DNA of 64,000 nucleotides, from NCBI GenBank assembly GCA_009780325.1, contig WRAF01000005.1, positions 1 through 64,000 of the forward strand. The letters run 5' to 3'. The position numbers and the translations under genes are program-made. Source of the stretch: Bacillota bacterium (GTDB lineage: Bacteria; Bacillota; Clostridia; Christensenellales; Pumilibacteraceae). Shown piece after piece: positions 19,104 to 28,025 of the stretch. How positions within the stretch are numbered: the first letter of the stretch is position 1; each line of letters begins with the position of its first letter. The notes beneath the pieces were generated by a model. It saw nothing but the letters and a program-made list of their open reading frames with translations. It ran no database searches and was not told the DNA's origin.

Positions 19104-20987
19104 CTAGCACAATACCCTAGCATCTTCTATCATTTTAGTTATCTTTTTCAAATCAAAATGCTCTAGAAGCGCTAAAGCATATTTTCTAGAAGTCCCCAAT
19201 TTATCTCTAAAATCACCAAGCACAACTGGTCCATTTTTAAATAATTCTTTAAAAATATCCAAAGCCTTTTGATAATACTCCCCGCTCATCATCACTTGCG
19301 CAGTCAACATCACCACCTTTTTATCACTTACCAGCATATCAAAACTTTCTTTAAAAAACTTGCCTTCATTTATAAATTCCCCCCTTAAATCATCTAAAGA
19401 CGGAGTAGTAAATCCACTATTTTTAAGCCTCTTTTCAATTCCATCACAAATCCTTTGATGTCTAACCCCTACACTAGACACAAAATCCACTCTCTTAACT
19501 GCATCCCCCTCAAACTTAATCAGCTTCAAATTATGCATTATCTCTAAAATTTTATTGTCAATACCATTTAGCTTAGCCTTAGGCATACCATTAACCAACG
19601 GATTTTTATTTAAATACTCATCTAAAATCTTTATTAATTTATCACTTAAGCTTTTTAAAAATTGTACTCCTATCACTGTTTCACCTTTAGCACCAGCCAT
19701 CAAAAACATCTTCTCTGCCTTAATTAAATAAGCCATTTCCTTATCAAATTCAGCCGATTCATCAAAAAGCCTAGTCCTTAAATCCGCTAAATTAATACTT
19801 TGTCTTTCATAAACAACCCTCTCAATCCTCTCTCGCATCCCACCCTCATCTTTTATCTTAAACGCAGCCAAATCTTCACCCTTTTTATACCTAGCACCTT
19901 CAGTATCCAACACCACCCCCCCTGCAACTGTCTCTAAAGGAGAATAAAACCTTAATACAAACTTATCCTTAAATCTTAGCGTCATAGGCTCATCTAGCAA
20001 AAGCTGTGCATAAGCGCTTTCACCTTTTTTTAAAGAAGTTCTATCAAATAACAATAATTTTGCTAAAGTATTTGCAGTACCGCTATGAAAATGAAGCTTA
20101 GATTTATCTATTATTTCTCTATTGCATGAAGACAATACATTTATTTTCACATCAATTTTTGTTGCCGCACGCATAGAATTAGCAATAGCAATTGTATCAC
20201 CTTTTTGTACTTGCTCTAAAGATATGCCGCCCAAATTTATAGCCGCACGCTGCCCTGTATAAATAGTATCAACTTTTTTTGCATGATTTTGTATAAATCG
20301 TATTTTTGAACTAATTCCTTTAGGATATAGTATTACCTCATCACCTACGCTTATACTGCCATCAGTAACTGTACCCGTAACTACTGTCCCAAATCCATCT
20401 GAAGAAAATGTTTTATTTATAGGCAATCTAAAAGGAGCACTAGCTTTAGGATGCCCAGCAGCATTTTGTGCAAGATTAAATAGTGATTTTTTTAAAGAAT
20501 CCATTCCATACCCAGTATGCGCACTAACAGGAATAATCTCAGCATTTTTAATAAATGTATAATTTTTATCTAACTCAGTACGAATTTCTTCTTTTGCCAT
20601 GTCTAACCAATCTATTTCAACAGTATCAGCTTTAGTCAAAGCAATAACAGCTTTTTTTATAGATAACAACGATAATATATCAAGATGTTCTCTTGTTTGA
20701 GGCATGATACCCTCATCAGCAGCAATTATAATTAGAGCAAGTGATATTGTAGATGCCCCAGCAAGCATATTTTTGATAAATTTTTCATGCCCAGGCACAT
20801 CAATTATCCCCGCCTTTTGCCCATTAGGCAAATCTAAATAAGCATAACCAAGTTCAATGGTTATACCTCGTTTTTTCTCTTCTTTTAGCTTATCTGTATC
20901 AATGCCTGTTAAAGCTTTAATCAAAGTAGTCTTTCCGTGATCGACATGACCAGCCGTGCCAATGATTGTATAGTTTTGTTTATTCAT
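19104..20987 (-). CDS. selB: selenocysteine-specific elongation factor SelB
   Basis: Delivers Sec-tRNA(Sec) to UGA codons that carry a downstream hairpin. The 627-residue protein has the GTPase motifs GTAGHVDHGKTTL (10-22), DVPGHE and TKAD, and EF-Tu-like beta domains. The C-terminal half (about 370-627) fits the winged-helix repeats that bind the SECIS RNA. It follows selA by 23 bases and serves the two UGA-containing genes grdA and grdB in this window. Confidence 0.96.
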   Translation of the reverse strand: MNKQNYTIIGTAGHVDHGKTTLIKALTGIDTDKLKEEKKRGITIELGYAYLDLPNGQKAGIIDVPGHEKFIKNMLAGASTISLALIIIAADEGIMPQTREHLDILSLLSIKKAVIALTKADTVEIDWLDMAKEEIRTELDKNYTFIKNAEIIPVSAHTGYGMDSLKKSLFNLAQNAAGHPKASAPFRLPINKTFSSDGFGTVVTGTVTDGSISVGDEVILYPKGISSKIRFIQNHAKKVDTIYTGQRAAINLGGISLEQVQKGDTIAIANSMRAATKIDVKINVLSSCNREIIDKSKLHFHSGTANTLAKLLLFDRTSLKKGESAYAQLLLDEPMTLRFKDKFVLRFYSPLETVAGGVVLDTEGARYKKGEDLAAFKIKDEGGMRERIERVVYERQSINLADLRTRLFDESAEFDKEMAYLIKAEKMFLMAGAKGETVIGVQFLKSLSDKLIKILDEYLNKNPLVNGMPKAKLNGIDNKILEIMHNLKLIKFEGDAVKRVDFVSSVGVRHQRICDGIEKRLKNSGFTTPSLDDLRGEFINEGKFFKESFDMLVSDKKVVMLTAQVMMSGEYYQKALDIFKELFKNGPVVLGDFRDKLGTSRKYALALLEHFDLKKITKMIEDARVLC

Positions 20988-21010
20988 GGTAGTTAATAAT
21001 TAGTAAAATT

Positions 21011-22417
21011 TTATAAAATTGAAATTGCATTTGATATAATACTAAATTGATAATCAAAAATAGTGCGCACATCCAGCAAAACTCTATCATTTTTAATGCG
21101 GGATATTATAGGCGTGTCATACTCTCTTAAAGTTTTTTCTATTTCATTTATCTTTAATTTATCAGAATACACCTCTATCCCAAATGATAGCAAATTTAAT
21201 GTAGGAGCGCTTCCTCCGCCTACTTGTCCATCAAGTTTCACTATTTTAATTTTAAGATGTGTTGGCTTTGATTTATCCAAAATTTCATACAAATCTTTTG
21301 CTCTATTTTCCAAATCTAATATGCTAAAAGACAACATTTTCAAGACAGGAATCTCGTCTTTTGCCCTCTCCTTATCCAAATAAAGCCTTAGAAGCGGCTC
21401 TAGTGCGCTTAAACACAACTTGTCTACTCTAAGCACTCTTGTAAGCTGATGTTTTTTGATACGCTCTACAAACTCTTTTGTCCCTGCAATTATGCCGCAC
21501 TGAGGACCGCCTAAAAGCTTATCCCCAGAAAAACATATCAAGTCTACACCATCTTTTATCGCCTGCAAAACATAATTTTCGTCAATCAATTTAGGTTCAT
21601 ACTCATCCAGCATACCGCTGCCAAAATCATATACAAGAGGAATTTTATGTTTTTTTGATAATAGTTTTAAATTAGCGATTCCCTCTTCATGAGAAAATCC
21701 AACCACCTTAAAATTAGAAGTATGCACCTTTAAAATGGCTGCAGTTTTTTTTGAAATAGCACCCTCGTAATCATTTAATTTAGTCTTATTAGTAGTCCCC
21801 ACCTCTTTTAAGACAGCCCCGCCTAAACTCATAATATCAGGAATCCTAAAGCTTCCGCCAATTTCAACAAGCTCACCTCTTGAAACTATTATCTCATTTT
21901 TAGGATGCACAGCTAATGCCGATAAAATCAACAATACTGCCGCCGCATTGTTATTTACTACAAGCGCAGCCTCAGCACCAGTAATTTTACAAATCAACTC
22001 CTCAACATGTGCATATCTGCTTCCTCTATCGCCACTAATCAAATTATATTCTAGAGTAGAGTAATTTTGTGCCACAGAAGCAATATTTTGCGCCACAATA
22101 TTTGACATAGGCGCACGCCCTAGATTTGTGTGCAGCACTATCCCTGTTGCATTAACGACAGGACGCAAATTATGTCTGTTTGCAATTTTTAAATTATTAA
22201 GCACTAACTCCACAACTTTATCCAAAAACTCCTTGCCTAACGGCGTATTTTTTTTCGGTATGCAAAATATCCCGTCAAAAATATGCCCTCTAAATTTATC
22301 AAGTTCTTCTTTAACGGCATTACTCAAAAGAGAGGAGCTTAAGCCACTCTCTTTTGATAATACTAAATCTTTGATTTCATTAACTGACGGCAATTGCCTT
22401 AAACAATCTTTACACAA
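21011..22417 (-). CDS. selA: L-seryl-tRNA(Sec) selenium transferase
   Basis: PLP enzyme that converts Ser-tRNA(Sec) to Sec-tRNA(Sec) with selenophosphate. It has 468 residues with the N-terminal LRQLPSVNEI segment and RPVVNATGIVLHTNLGRAP. The PLP-lysine region is CFSGDKLLGGPQCGIIAG near 295-312. It starts six bases after the grdCD stop and is followed by selB, so selenium incorporation is transcribed together with a glycine reductase subunit. selC and selD are not seen here. Confidence 0.96.
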   Translation of the reverse strand: MCKDCLRQLPSVNEIKDLVLSKESGLSSSLLSNAVKEELDKFRGHIFDGIFCIPKKNTPLGKEFLDKVVELVLNNLKIANRHNLRPVVNATGIVLHTNLGRAPMSNIVAQNIASVAQNYSTLEYNLISGDRGSRYAHVEELICKITGAEAALVVNNNAAAVLLILSALAVHPKNEIIVSRGELVEIGGSFRIPDIMSLGGAVLKEVGTTNKTKLNDYEGAISKKTAAILKVHTSNFKVVGFSHEEGIANLKLLSKKHKIPLVYDFGSGMLDEYEPKLIDENYVLQAIKDGVDLICFSGDKLLGGPQCGIIAGTKEFVERIKKHQLTRVLRVDKLCLSALEPLLRLYLDKERAKDEIPVLKMLSFSILDLENRAKDLYEILDKSKPTHLKIKIVKLDGQVGGGSAPTLNLLSFGIEVYSDKLKINEIEKTLREYDTPIISRIKNDRVLLDVRTIFDYQFSIISNAISIL

Positions 22418-22423
22418 AGAAAA

Positions 22424-25006
22424 TTACTCCTTCACTAAAAACCCTTTTTTAATCAATACATCTCTTGCCTTTTTCTCATTAGCTTTAGCAACCTGAATTA
22501 CTATCCCAGTACAACCCATACCGCTTGATGCATAAATACCTGCCGCCCAAACTGCCTCTACCGCCGCATCTAAATTTTCAACCTCAACACCATTAATATC
22601 AGTATCCACTACTTCTTGTTTTGGAGCCTTAATCTCTTTTGCCCCTGCCTTTTTAGCCGTAGATTTTTTTGCCCCGCTTGCCTTGACTACAGCTTCTAAA
22701 ACTTTTTCTAACCCAGCTTTCTCTGCTTTTTTATATTCATCTTTTAGCACTTTTTTATAGTTGCCATTTACTAATTCCGCAGCAAACAAAATAGAATTTG
22801 CAACCACAGGAGCACCCGATGCTCTAGATAAAATCAATACAAGTTTTTCATAATCTGATGCCATTCCAGGTCCATAACCAAACCCAATACTTTCATAATT
22901 GCCGCCCGTAGTAAACGCACTAAACATTTTCATAAGCACATTACCTGTCAAAGAGTCACACACCAGCACATCACATGCTGCCGTCATAGCGTCATTACCA
23001 CGCATAATGCAGCCGCCGTCACTTCTGTTAGACCCAGCAAACTCAATATCATAACCCGCCGCTTTTAAATCCTTTAATGCCTTTTCACAAGACCTTGCTC
23101 CATCCACATTCAAAATACCCACCTTAGGGGTTTTGACACCGCTAGCCTTTGCAACAATTATCCCGTTAAGCGCATTTTTAACCATCGCCTCGGCTCTATT
23201 TGTTGAAGATGTGCCAGTGGTAGATGCAATATACATAGCTTTTCCGTATGCAGGAGTGATTACTCTACCGATAGTAGAAACGCCAATAGGGAAAGAATAA
23301 TGCATTGTCACTGCACCATCAGCTTGTTTAGAATTAAGCATTGCATCCATTTTCTCATGCATAATCTTTTCACAATTAGTCTCAACTATTGATACTGCCT
23401 TAGAATGATCCCCGTTTGAACCGATATAAGTAATATCAGCCGCATTAGCTTTTGATGCTTGCAATGCTCCTTCAATCATATTTTGTTCACCATGCTCAGA
23501 CCCTAAGCCTGTCAATATTATTTTAGGTTTTTTAATATCGCTAGCAGTATTTTGCGCACTTATTCCAGCATTTTTTTGAATAATAAACGACACACCATCA
23601 AATAGATTAGTCATTCTGCCCAAGAATAAACTGCCTTTGCCTATAATCATGCTATTTTTAATTTTACCTGCCAAAATATCTTGTCTGGCAAATTCTAAAA
23701 ATGGCACGCCAGAAGGAATATGCCCCTGAGTAGGCGCCCAGCCAGGGTTTCCGTGTTTTGCCGTAAACGCATCAATTTGCGTCCTATCAAACTCACCACG
23801 CATAACCGCCAATGCCCCAATCATTTTAAAATTAGCAAGCGGCACGTCACCCGCACCAGCTGGTTTTGTGACATCAGGATTGTGCATTTCTGCACTGAAT
23901 TTATCTATATCCACAATACGGATGCCCATTTTTTCTAATGGGTCTGCCACCAATGCTTTTGTAACCGCTTGAGGCGACGAACCGCTGCCCACTGTATGTT
24001 TTCCAGTGTATGGCGATAAAATTTCAGGTGAAACACCATCATTTTTTGAAATTAATACAGCAAAACTACCCACAACATCCTCTAAAACAGGCATCTCTTT
24101 TTTAACATGGTCTTTGCCGTTCATGCCCAATTTTGCCGTAGAACCGCCTGCCGCAACAATTACATTATCATATGTTCCGCTAGCAACTAATGCCGCCGCA
24201 TGAATAATAGCATGCGTAGGAGCAGCACAAAACGCCCTAATATCAGATCCAGATGCATTAACAAAACCGCAAGACTCTGCACATGCCTTAGCTAAATTGC
24301 CGCCGCCTCTTTGGTTCATATCCCCCACTGCCTCTTCAGAGCAATCTAATACCATATCCACTTCATCAGGAGAAATTCCAGTATGCTTAATAAGATTCAA
24401 AAGTGCCGTCACGCTTGACGCTTTTGATACTAGATTTTCTAAAATTACATGAGCCGACAAATTTTCATCAATATCATGCGCACGCTTTACGCAGCCTATC
24501 AATTTATGATTAAAATACAAACCTTCTGCATGATTGTTTTTAATTTCTGCTTCAATATCATTAAGAATAAATCCAGCACCTATCTTAGCTTTTAATTCAG
24601 CAGTCACCACAGGATGTTTATCAAATATAGGCTTATATTTTTTGATAAAATCAGCATCAAGCATAACCAAATTAAATGCATCAACCGCATGCATCAACAA
24701 ATAAAATTCTTCTTCTGGCATAATTTCACCATTTTTAGAAAAACGGCTAGCGCCTTTAATAAGCTTATTGTACCATGGTAAATCCCCAATAGTATTTAAA
24801 AACTCTGGGTGCTGGTTGCCAATATATACTTGATTCGGCGGATAGATAGCAGCATCATCAAATGACCTAAGATGCTTAGGCAAAGCTTTAAGATAGTCAG
24901 AATTAGGGTTTACGATTCTTTCTGTTGTTTGGGTAGTCCCATTGTGGACAACCATGTCAGGGGCATGAATAAGAGTATATGCCGCACCTTTGATAATGCT
25001 GTTCAT
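22424..25006 (-). CDS. grdC: glycine reductase complex protein C, fused GrdC-GrdD
   Basis: Protein C takes the carboxymethyl-selenoether from GrdA to an acetyl-thioester and releases acetyl-phosphate. In described amino-acid fermenters it is two proteins. Here residues about 1-480 match GrdC (ketoacyl-synthase-like, with DCSEEAVGDMNQRGGGNLAK and AFCAAPTHAIIHAA) and about 490-860 match GrdD (PlsX-like, LTGLGSEHGEQNMIEG, GRVITPAYGKAM, RSDGGCIMRGNDAM), in one frame. A Lys/Ala-rich linker at about 775-800 precedes the C-terminal block with SGMGCTG (Cys near 832), the likely acyl-carrying Cys of the D part. A good promoter lies upstream and selA follows six bases after. Confidence 0.9.
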   Translation of the reverse strand: MNSIIKGAAYTLIHAPDMVVHNGTTQTTERIVNPNSDYLKALPKHLRSFDDAAIYPPNQVYIGNQHPEFLNTIGDLPWYNKLIKGASRFSKNGEIMPEEEFYLLMHAVDAFNLVMLDADFIKKYKPIFDKHPVVTAELKAKIGAGFILNDIEAEIKNNHAEGLYFNHKLIGCVKRAHDIDENLSAHVILENLVSKASSVTALLNLIKHTGISPDEVDMVLDCSEEAVGDMNQRGGGNLAKACAESCGFVNASGSDIRAFCAAPTHAIIHAAALVASGTYDNVIVAAGGSTAKLGMNGKDHVKKEMPVLEDVVGSFAVLISKNDGVSPEILSPYTGKHTVGSGSSPQAVTKALVADPLEKMGIRIVDIDKFSAEMHNPDVTKPAGAGDVPLANFKMIGALAVMRGEFDRTQIDAFTAKHGNPGWAPTQGHIPSGVPFLEFARQDILAGKIKNSMIIGKGSLFLGRMTNLFDGVSFIIQKNAGISAQNTASDIKKPKIILTGLGSEHGEQNMIEGALQASKANAADITYIGSNGDHSKAVSIVETNCEKIMHEKMDAMLNSKQADGAVTMHYSFPIGVSTIGRVITPAYGKAMYIASTTGTSSTNRAEAMVKNALNGIIVAKASGVKTPKVGILNVDGARSCEKALKDLKAAGYDIEFAGSNRSDGGCIMRGNDAMTAACDVLVCDSLTGNVLMKMFSAFTTGGNYESIGFGYGPGMASDYEKLVLILSRASGAPVVANSILFAAELVNGNYKKVLKDEYKKAEKAGLEKVLEAVVKASGAKKSTAKKAGAKEIKAPKQEVVDTDINGVEVENLDAAVEAVWAAGIYASSGMGCTGIVIQVAKANEKKARDVLIKKGFLVKE

Positions 25007-25048
25007 AGATAATTTTCCTCACTTATAATATTTTAAGTATTCCTAACG

Positions 25049-25077
25049 ATTTTAACATATTAAAATTTGATTGTCTA
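25049..25077 (-). promoter_or_regulatory. promoter of grdCD-selA-selB
   Basis: On the minus strand TAGACA (25077-25072), a 17-base spacer and TAAAAT (25054-25049) lie about 45 bases before the grdCD start codon. Confidence 0.6.
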
Positions 25078-25163
25078 GCATTTTTTTTATCGTTTTTAAA
25101 AAAAGGACTGACTCTTAAAATAGCCCTATCTTAACAGCAAATAGGTTTTTAAAAACTAAAATC

Positions 25164-25583
25164 TTAAATCTCACGACCGACAAACTGGTCAAGAGTAAGT
25201 TTAAAATAATTTGCTATTTTTATAATAGTTTCTAAATAAGGGTCAGCACCATTTTTCCAAGAGGAAATATTATTGTCTGACAAAATATCATCTTTGACAA
25301 TACGATACCATGTTATATTATGTTCTGCCATTATTTGCCGTAACCGTTCATAAAATGGCGGATACGATTGCAAAGTAAAATCAAGTTTCTTATCTGTTTT
25401 GCCTATGAGATACTGTAGTGAACATTCAAAATAATCAGCAATCCCCAACGCATTTTTTAATAAGATATTGCTCGCACCTTTTTTCCAACGACCAATAGAA
25501 ACATCACTTACACCTAGTGCCGCTGCTAATTTTACAGCATTCAAATCATTTTCAAACATTAATTCTGAAAGTCTTTTGAACAA
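25164..25583 (-). CDS. XRE-family regulator with two HTH domains
   Basis: A 139-residue paralogue of the proteins at 11903 and 57391. HTH one is near 10-60 (LNAVKLAAALGVSDVSIGRW) and HTH two near 85-135 (ITWYRIVKDDILSDNNISSW). The final half is very close to the 57391 protein (DYFKLTLDQFVGREI-type ending). The start appears to be TTG; an in-frame TAA three codons earlier rules out a longer form, and the next ATG is eight codons in. No SD is visible. It lies just upstream of grdCD and divergent from a secreted protein gene. Confidence 0.8.
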   Translation of the reverse strand: MFKRLSELMFENDLNAVKLAAALGVSDVSIGRWKKGASNILLKNALGIADYFECSLQYLIGKTDKKLDFTLQSYPPFYERLRQIMAEHNITWYRIVKDDILSDNNISSWKNGADPYLETIIKIANYFKLTLDQFVGREI

Positions 25584-25665
25584 TGTTTTTTATAAAATTC
25601 TAATACATTTTACAATAATTGTTGATAATAAATTCTACATTTTTAATTTAATTATTGAAAATTAC

Positions 25666-25694
25666 TTGACATAAATTAAAAATTATAATATAGC
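25666..25694 (+). promoter_or_regulatory. possible promoter of the secreted protein gene
   Basis: TTGACA at 25666-25671 and TATAGC at 25689-25694 with 17 bases between. An alternative TAATAT lies closer. The -35 box is perfect, so some promoter here is likely; the -10 choice is uncertain. Confidence 0.45.
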
Positions 25695-25813
25695 TAGTAA
25701 AACATAAAAAACAAGTCATAAAGTCAAAATTTAGTGTGGTATGCACATTTGCTACAGTTAAATATATTGGCGCTAGATATATTATTTATTTAAAAAAAAG
25801 GAGAGAGTTTTTT

Positions 25814-26254
25814 ATGAAAAAAACAAAATTAGGAAAAAAAAGCATTGCTCTTATTGTGACAACATTTCTTGTCATAACTGCAATTATGTTAGTATTTACT
25901 GTCGGCAATACAATAAGCCCTGCTGAGGCTCAAGGTATCCAGCCAAATAGCATCACTCAGCTAGACTTTGCGAATCGCCACATAAGCGTTAGATATGTAT
26001 CGGGAACTGTCGATTCAAATAATAATGATTCACAAATAACTATGCAATTAGGCATTCAACCTGTGCCGCAAGGACAATCTTTATTTAGAGTGAATGATAC
26101 AAGAGTATTTGGCAGAAGCGGTATTATGACACTAGTACATAGCGACCACGTCAATCATTTACAAGTTTATGTTTGGTTTGACCATGCAGGACGCTTTTTT
26201 AAGACAGGAACGGCACTTAGTAGCATTCCGGGAATTTATCAGATAAATTGGTAA
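25814..26254 (+). CDS. secreted protein of unknown function
   Basis: A 146-residue protein with a Sec signal peptide: KKTKLGKK, a hydrophobic core near 10-30, and a probable cleavage after AEA in SPAEAQG near residue 41. The mature part is beta-rich and uncharged, with no recognised domain. I choose the ATG preceded by AAGGAGAGAG rather than a longer upstream frame. It is divergent from a tandem-HTH regulator and ends at its own terminator. Confidence 0.7.
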   Translation: MKKTKLGKKSIALIVTTFLVITAIMLVFTVGNTISPAEAQGIQPNSITQLDFANRHISVRYVSGTVDSNNNDSQITMQLGIQPVPQGQSLFRVNDTRVFGRSGIMTLVHSDHVNHLQVYVWFDHAGRFFKTGTALSSIPGIYQINW

Positions 26255-26341
26255 TTTTTTGAATTATTTTAGAAAGTATTTTTGTATGACTTAGGAAAAA
26301 GTCATAACAACTAGCGCAAAGTATTAATCTAAATCAAAAAT

Positions 26342-26374
26342 GGTCAGTATCGAAAAAAGATGCTGGCTGTTTTT
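26342..26374 (+). terminator. terminator after the secreted protein gene
   Basis: GGTCAGTATC and GATGCTGGCT pair fully, counting G-T wobbles, around a seven-base A-rich loop, followed by GTTTTT. Confidence 0.65.
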
Positions 26375-26965
26375 GGTTTAAAGTTTATTTATATCTTGAC
26401 AAGTTTTTTCAAATAGAGATTTCTCCACTAGGGGGTGTCAATGGATTATAATTCAAAATCCCTAGGCTGTTATCGCTAAAAACAACTACTATTCTAAGTG
26501 TAGTTATGAAGGAGAAAATTCCACCCAATGAAAAACCATAGACCAAATCCGAAAAGACCTTGAACATATCAAGGAATACCACACCCACAAAGAAATGATA
26601 GGCGACCCATAAAATATAATCCACCCAAAAACTTCCCTCAAACCCTTGAGGAGCATAATCCACGCCATCACCCTCGCCCCCACCGCTCCTCCAAAAAATC
26701 TACGCCGGACTCTACATACGCACCCTCACCCAAAGATGCCTATCGCTAAAAATGGATGTAACAGAAAACTATATCCAAATACTAATCAAAAAACTGCTGC
26801 TGTTTTTAGAGCAGAGCAGAGATTAATGAAGATTTTGAGGTACATCCTATTTTTAATCCTGACGATAGTTTTAGTTGACCCCGCCTTGGTCCATTGGCGG
26901 GGTTTGTTTTGGCTTCCAAACATTCTCAAACCAGCGTGTTCTATGTAGTATTTTTCCTAGTGCAT
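26375..26965. other. non-coding or degenerate stretch between two terminators
   Basis: Composition changes here, with a C-rich plus strand at 26520-26740. Short open pieces occur on both strands but none has a start, SD or recognisable domain. One plus-strand frame reads KDLEHIKEYHTHKEMIGDP then stops, and another near 26700-26825 reads LYIRTLTQRCLSLKMDV, so this may be the remains of a decayed mobile or phage-like gene. At 26887-26950 a family-2-like hairpin with GGTTTGTTTTGGCTTCCAAA occurs. Confidence 0.4.
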
Positions 26966-26996
26966 AAAAAAAGAATGCCTTTGGACAGCATTCTTT
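26966..26996 (-). terminator. terminator downstream of grdA
   Basis: On the minus strand AAAGAATGC and GCATTCTTT pair around a nine-base loop and run into TTTTTTT. It is the first good terminator past grdA. Confidence 0.75.
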
Positions 26997-26998
26997 CC

Positions 26999-27034
26999 TT
27001 TAATGTGCAATCCTTATAAGGATTGCACATTAAA
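26999..27034. repeat. perfect 36-base palindrome beside the grdA stop codon
   Basis: Half-site TTTAATGTGCAATCCTTA is followed at once by its exact complement. It ends one base before the grdA stop codon and is followed by the T-rich terminator. It may be a strong hairpin protecting the 3' end of the very abundant grdA mRNA, or a protein-binding site. Confidence 0.7.
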
Positions 27035-27035
27035 A

Positions 27036-27500
27036 TTAAAATTTGCAATGTTGTGATCTAATGCTATTCATTTCTTTAGCAATTTCAGGCACGTCTAGCA
27101 CCATTTCCATCATGCCAACTTGAGCGTCATAAACGCCTGCGTCAACAACTGATTTGATTTCTTCTTCACAAATGTGAAATACTTTAAGTCCCAACGAGAC
27201 TCCCGTGAGTGGACCTGCGAATGTAGGGTCACCTGCAGTAACAGTTTCAGCTGCCAATCCTGCTGCTTCTGCCTCGGCTGCGCCGATAACAACAACAACA
27301 TTTTCTCCGCCAAACTTCTCTGCAAACTCTTTTACCCTTTTTTGATTCTCTAAGTCCATAGCTCCCGCCGCCGTTCACACAAAGCACTCAGTTGAAGAGA
27401 ATATTACTTCTGCACCAGCAGTTTTTACACATTCTTCAATCGCAGGGCCCGGAACACCGTCACGGTCACCAATGATGATGACTTTTTTTCCTTTTAACAT
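27036..27500 (-). CDS. grdA: glycine reductase selenoprotein A (UGA = Sec at codon 42)
   Basis: Small acidic selenoprotein that carries the carboxymethyl group as a selenoether and is re-reduced by thioredoxin. The gene begins [20 protein letters not shown], with a full AAGGAGG site, and reaches [18 protein letters not shown] at 27375-27377. Translation then continues in frame for 112 codons to the stop, giving 154 residues, the family length. Cys39 and Sec42 form the family's CFVU redox motif. A conventional caller would report only the part after UGA (27036-27359). No obvious strong hairpin follows the UGA; the SECIS is presumably weak-stemmed as in other Gram-positive grdA genes. Confidence 0.95.
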
Positions 27501-27594
27501 GGTATTTACCTCCTTGCTTTATTTTTCTAATTCAGAATATAGAATTATTACTCTTTTAAATAAAAGCCGCCAATAATTCATAATTCACAATTAA

Positions 27595-27912
27595 CTAAAT
27601 GTGTCTTTTAATCATCTCTTCAATCTTGCTTTCAGTGCAATCATCTTTAACCAATTCTTCTAGTTTTTGCCCATTTTCATAAATCGCAACAACTGGTAAT
27701 CCCAAAATCCTTTCACCAATAGCCAATCTTCTTGCTTGAGTAGTGTTCAATTTTGTGAATTTTAATTTGTCACCATAGTTTTCTGATAACTTAACAATAA
27801 TAGGCATCAGTGCCTCACATGGCACACAGCCTGTTCCGAAATAGTCAACTAGTATTTTACCGCTAGCTTGTTTAACTTCTGCTTCAAAATTATCTTTGTT
27901 TAATTCTAACAT
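27595..27912 (-). CDS. trxA: thioredoxin of the glycine reductase system (GCVPC active site)
   Basis: Reduces the selenosulfide of GrdA after each cycle. The 105-residue thioredoxin fold has the redox motif GTGCVPCEALMP, with CVPC at 29-32, in place of WCGPC. This unusual motif is known from thioredoxins of glycine-reductase bacteria. It lies between trxB and grdA and has AAGGAG before the ATG. Confidence 0.93.
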   Translation of the reverse strand: MLELNKDNFEAEVKQASGKILVDYFGTGCVPCEALMPIIVKLSENYGDKLKFTKLNTTQARRLAIGERILGLPVVAIYENGQKLEELVKDDCTESKIEEMIKRHI

Positions 27913-28025
27913 GGGATTCTCCTTTTAGTTTTATAATGATAAGATTTTTACAAGATGACATTAAATTTAATTTTTTGGAATATTTAATTTTTTAATTCTA
28001 TAAAGAATCTCATCAATATAAATAA

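Noticed and set aside
26409-26663. Minus-strand ORF of 84 codons ending NPLTPPSGEISI
   Set aside because: No SD or start context and no family match; treated as part of the degenerate stretch.
27110-27325. Second ORF overlapping grdA on the same strand
   Set aside because: Out-of-frame shadow of the clear grdA coding sequence.
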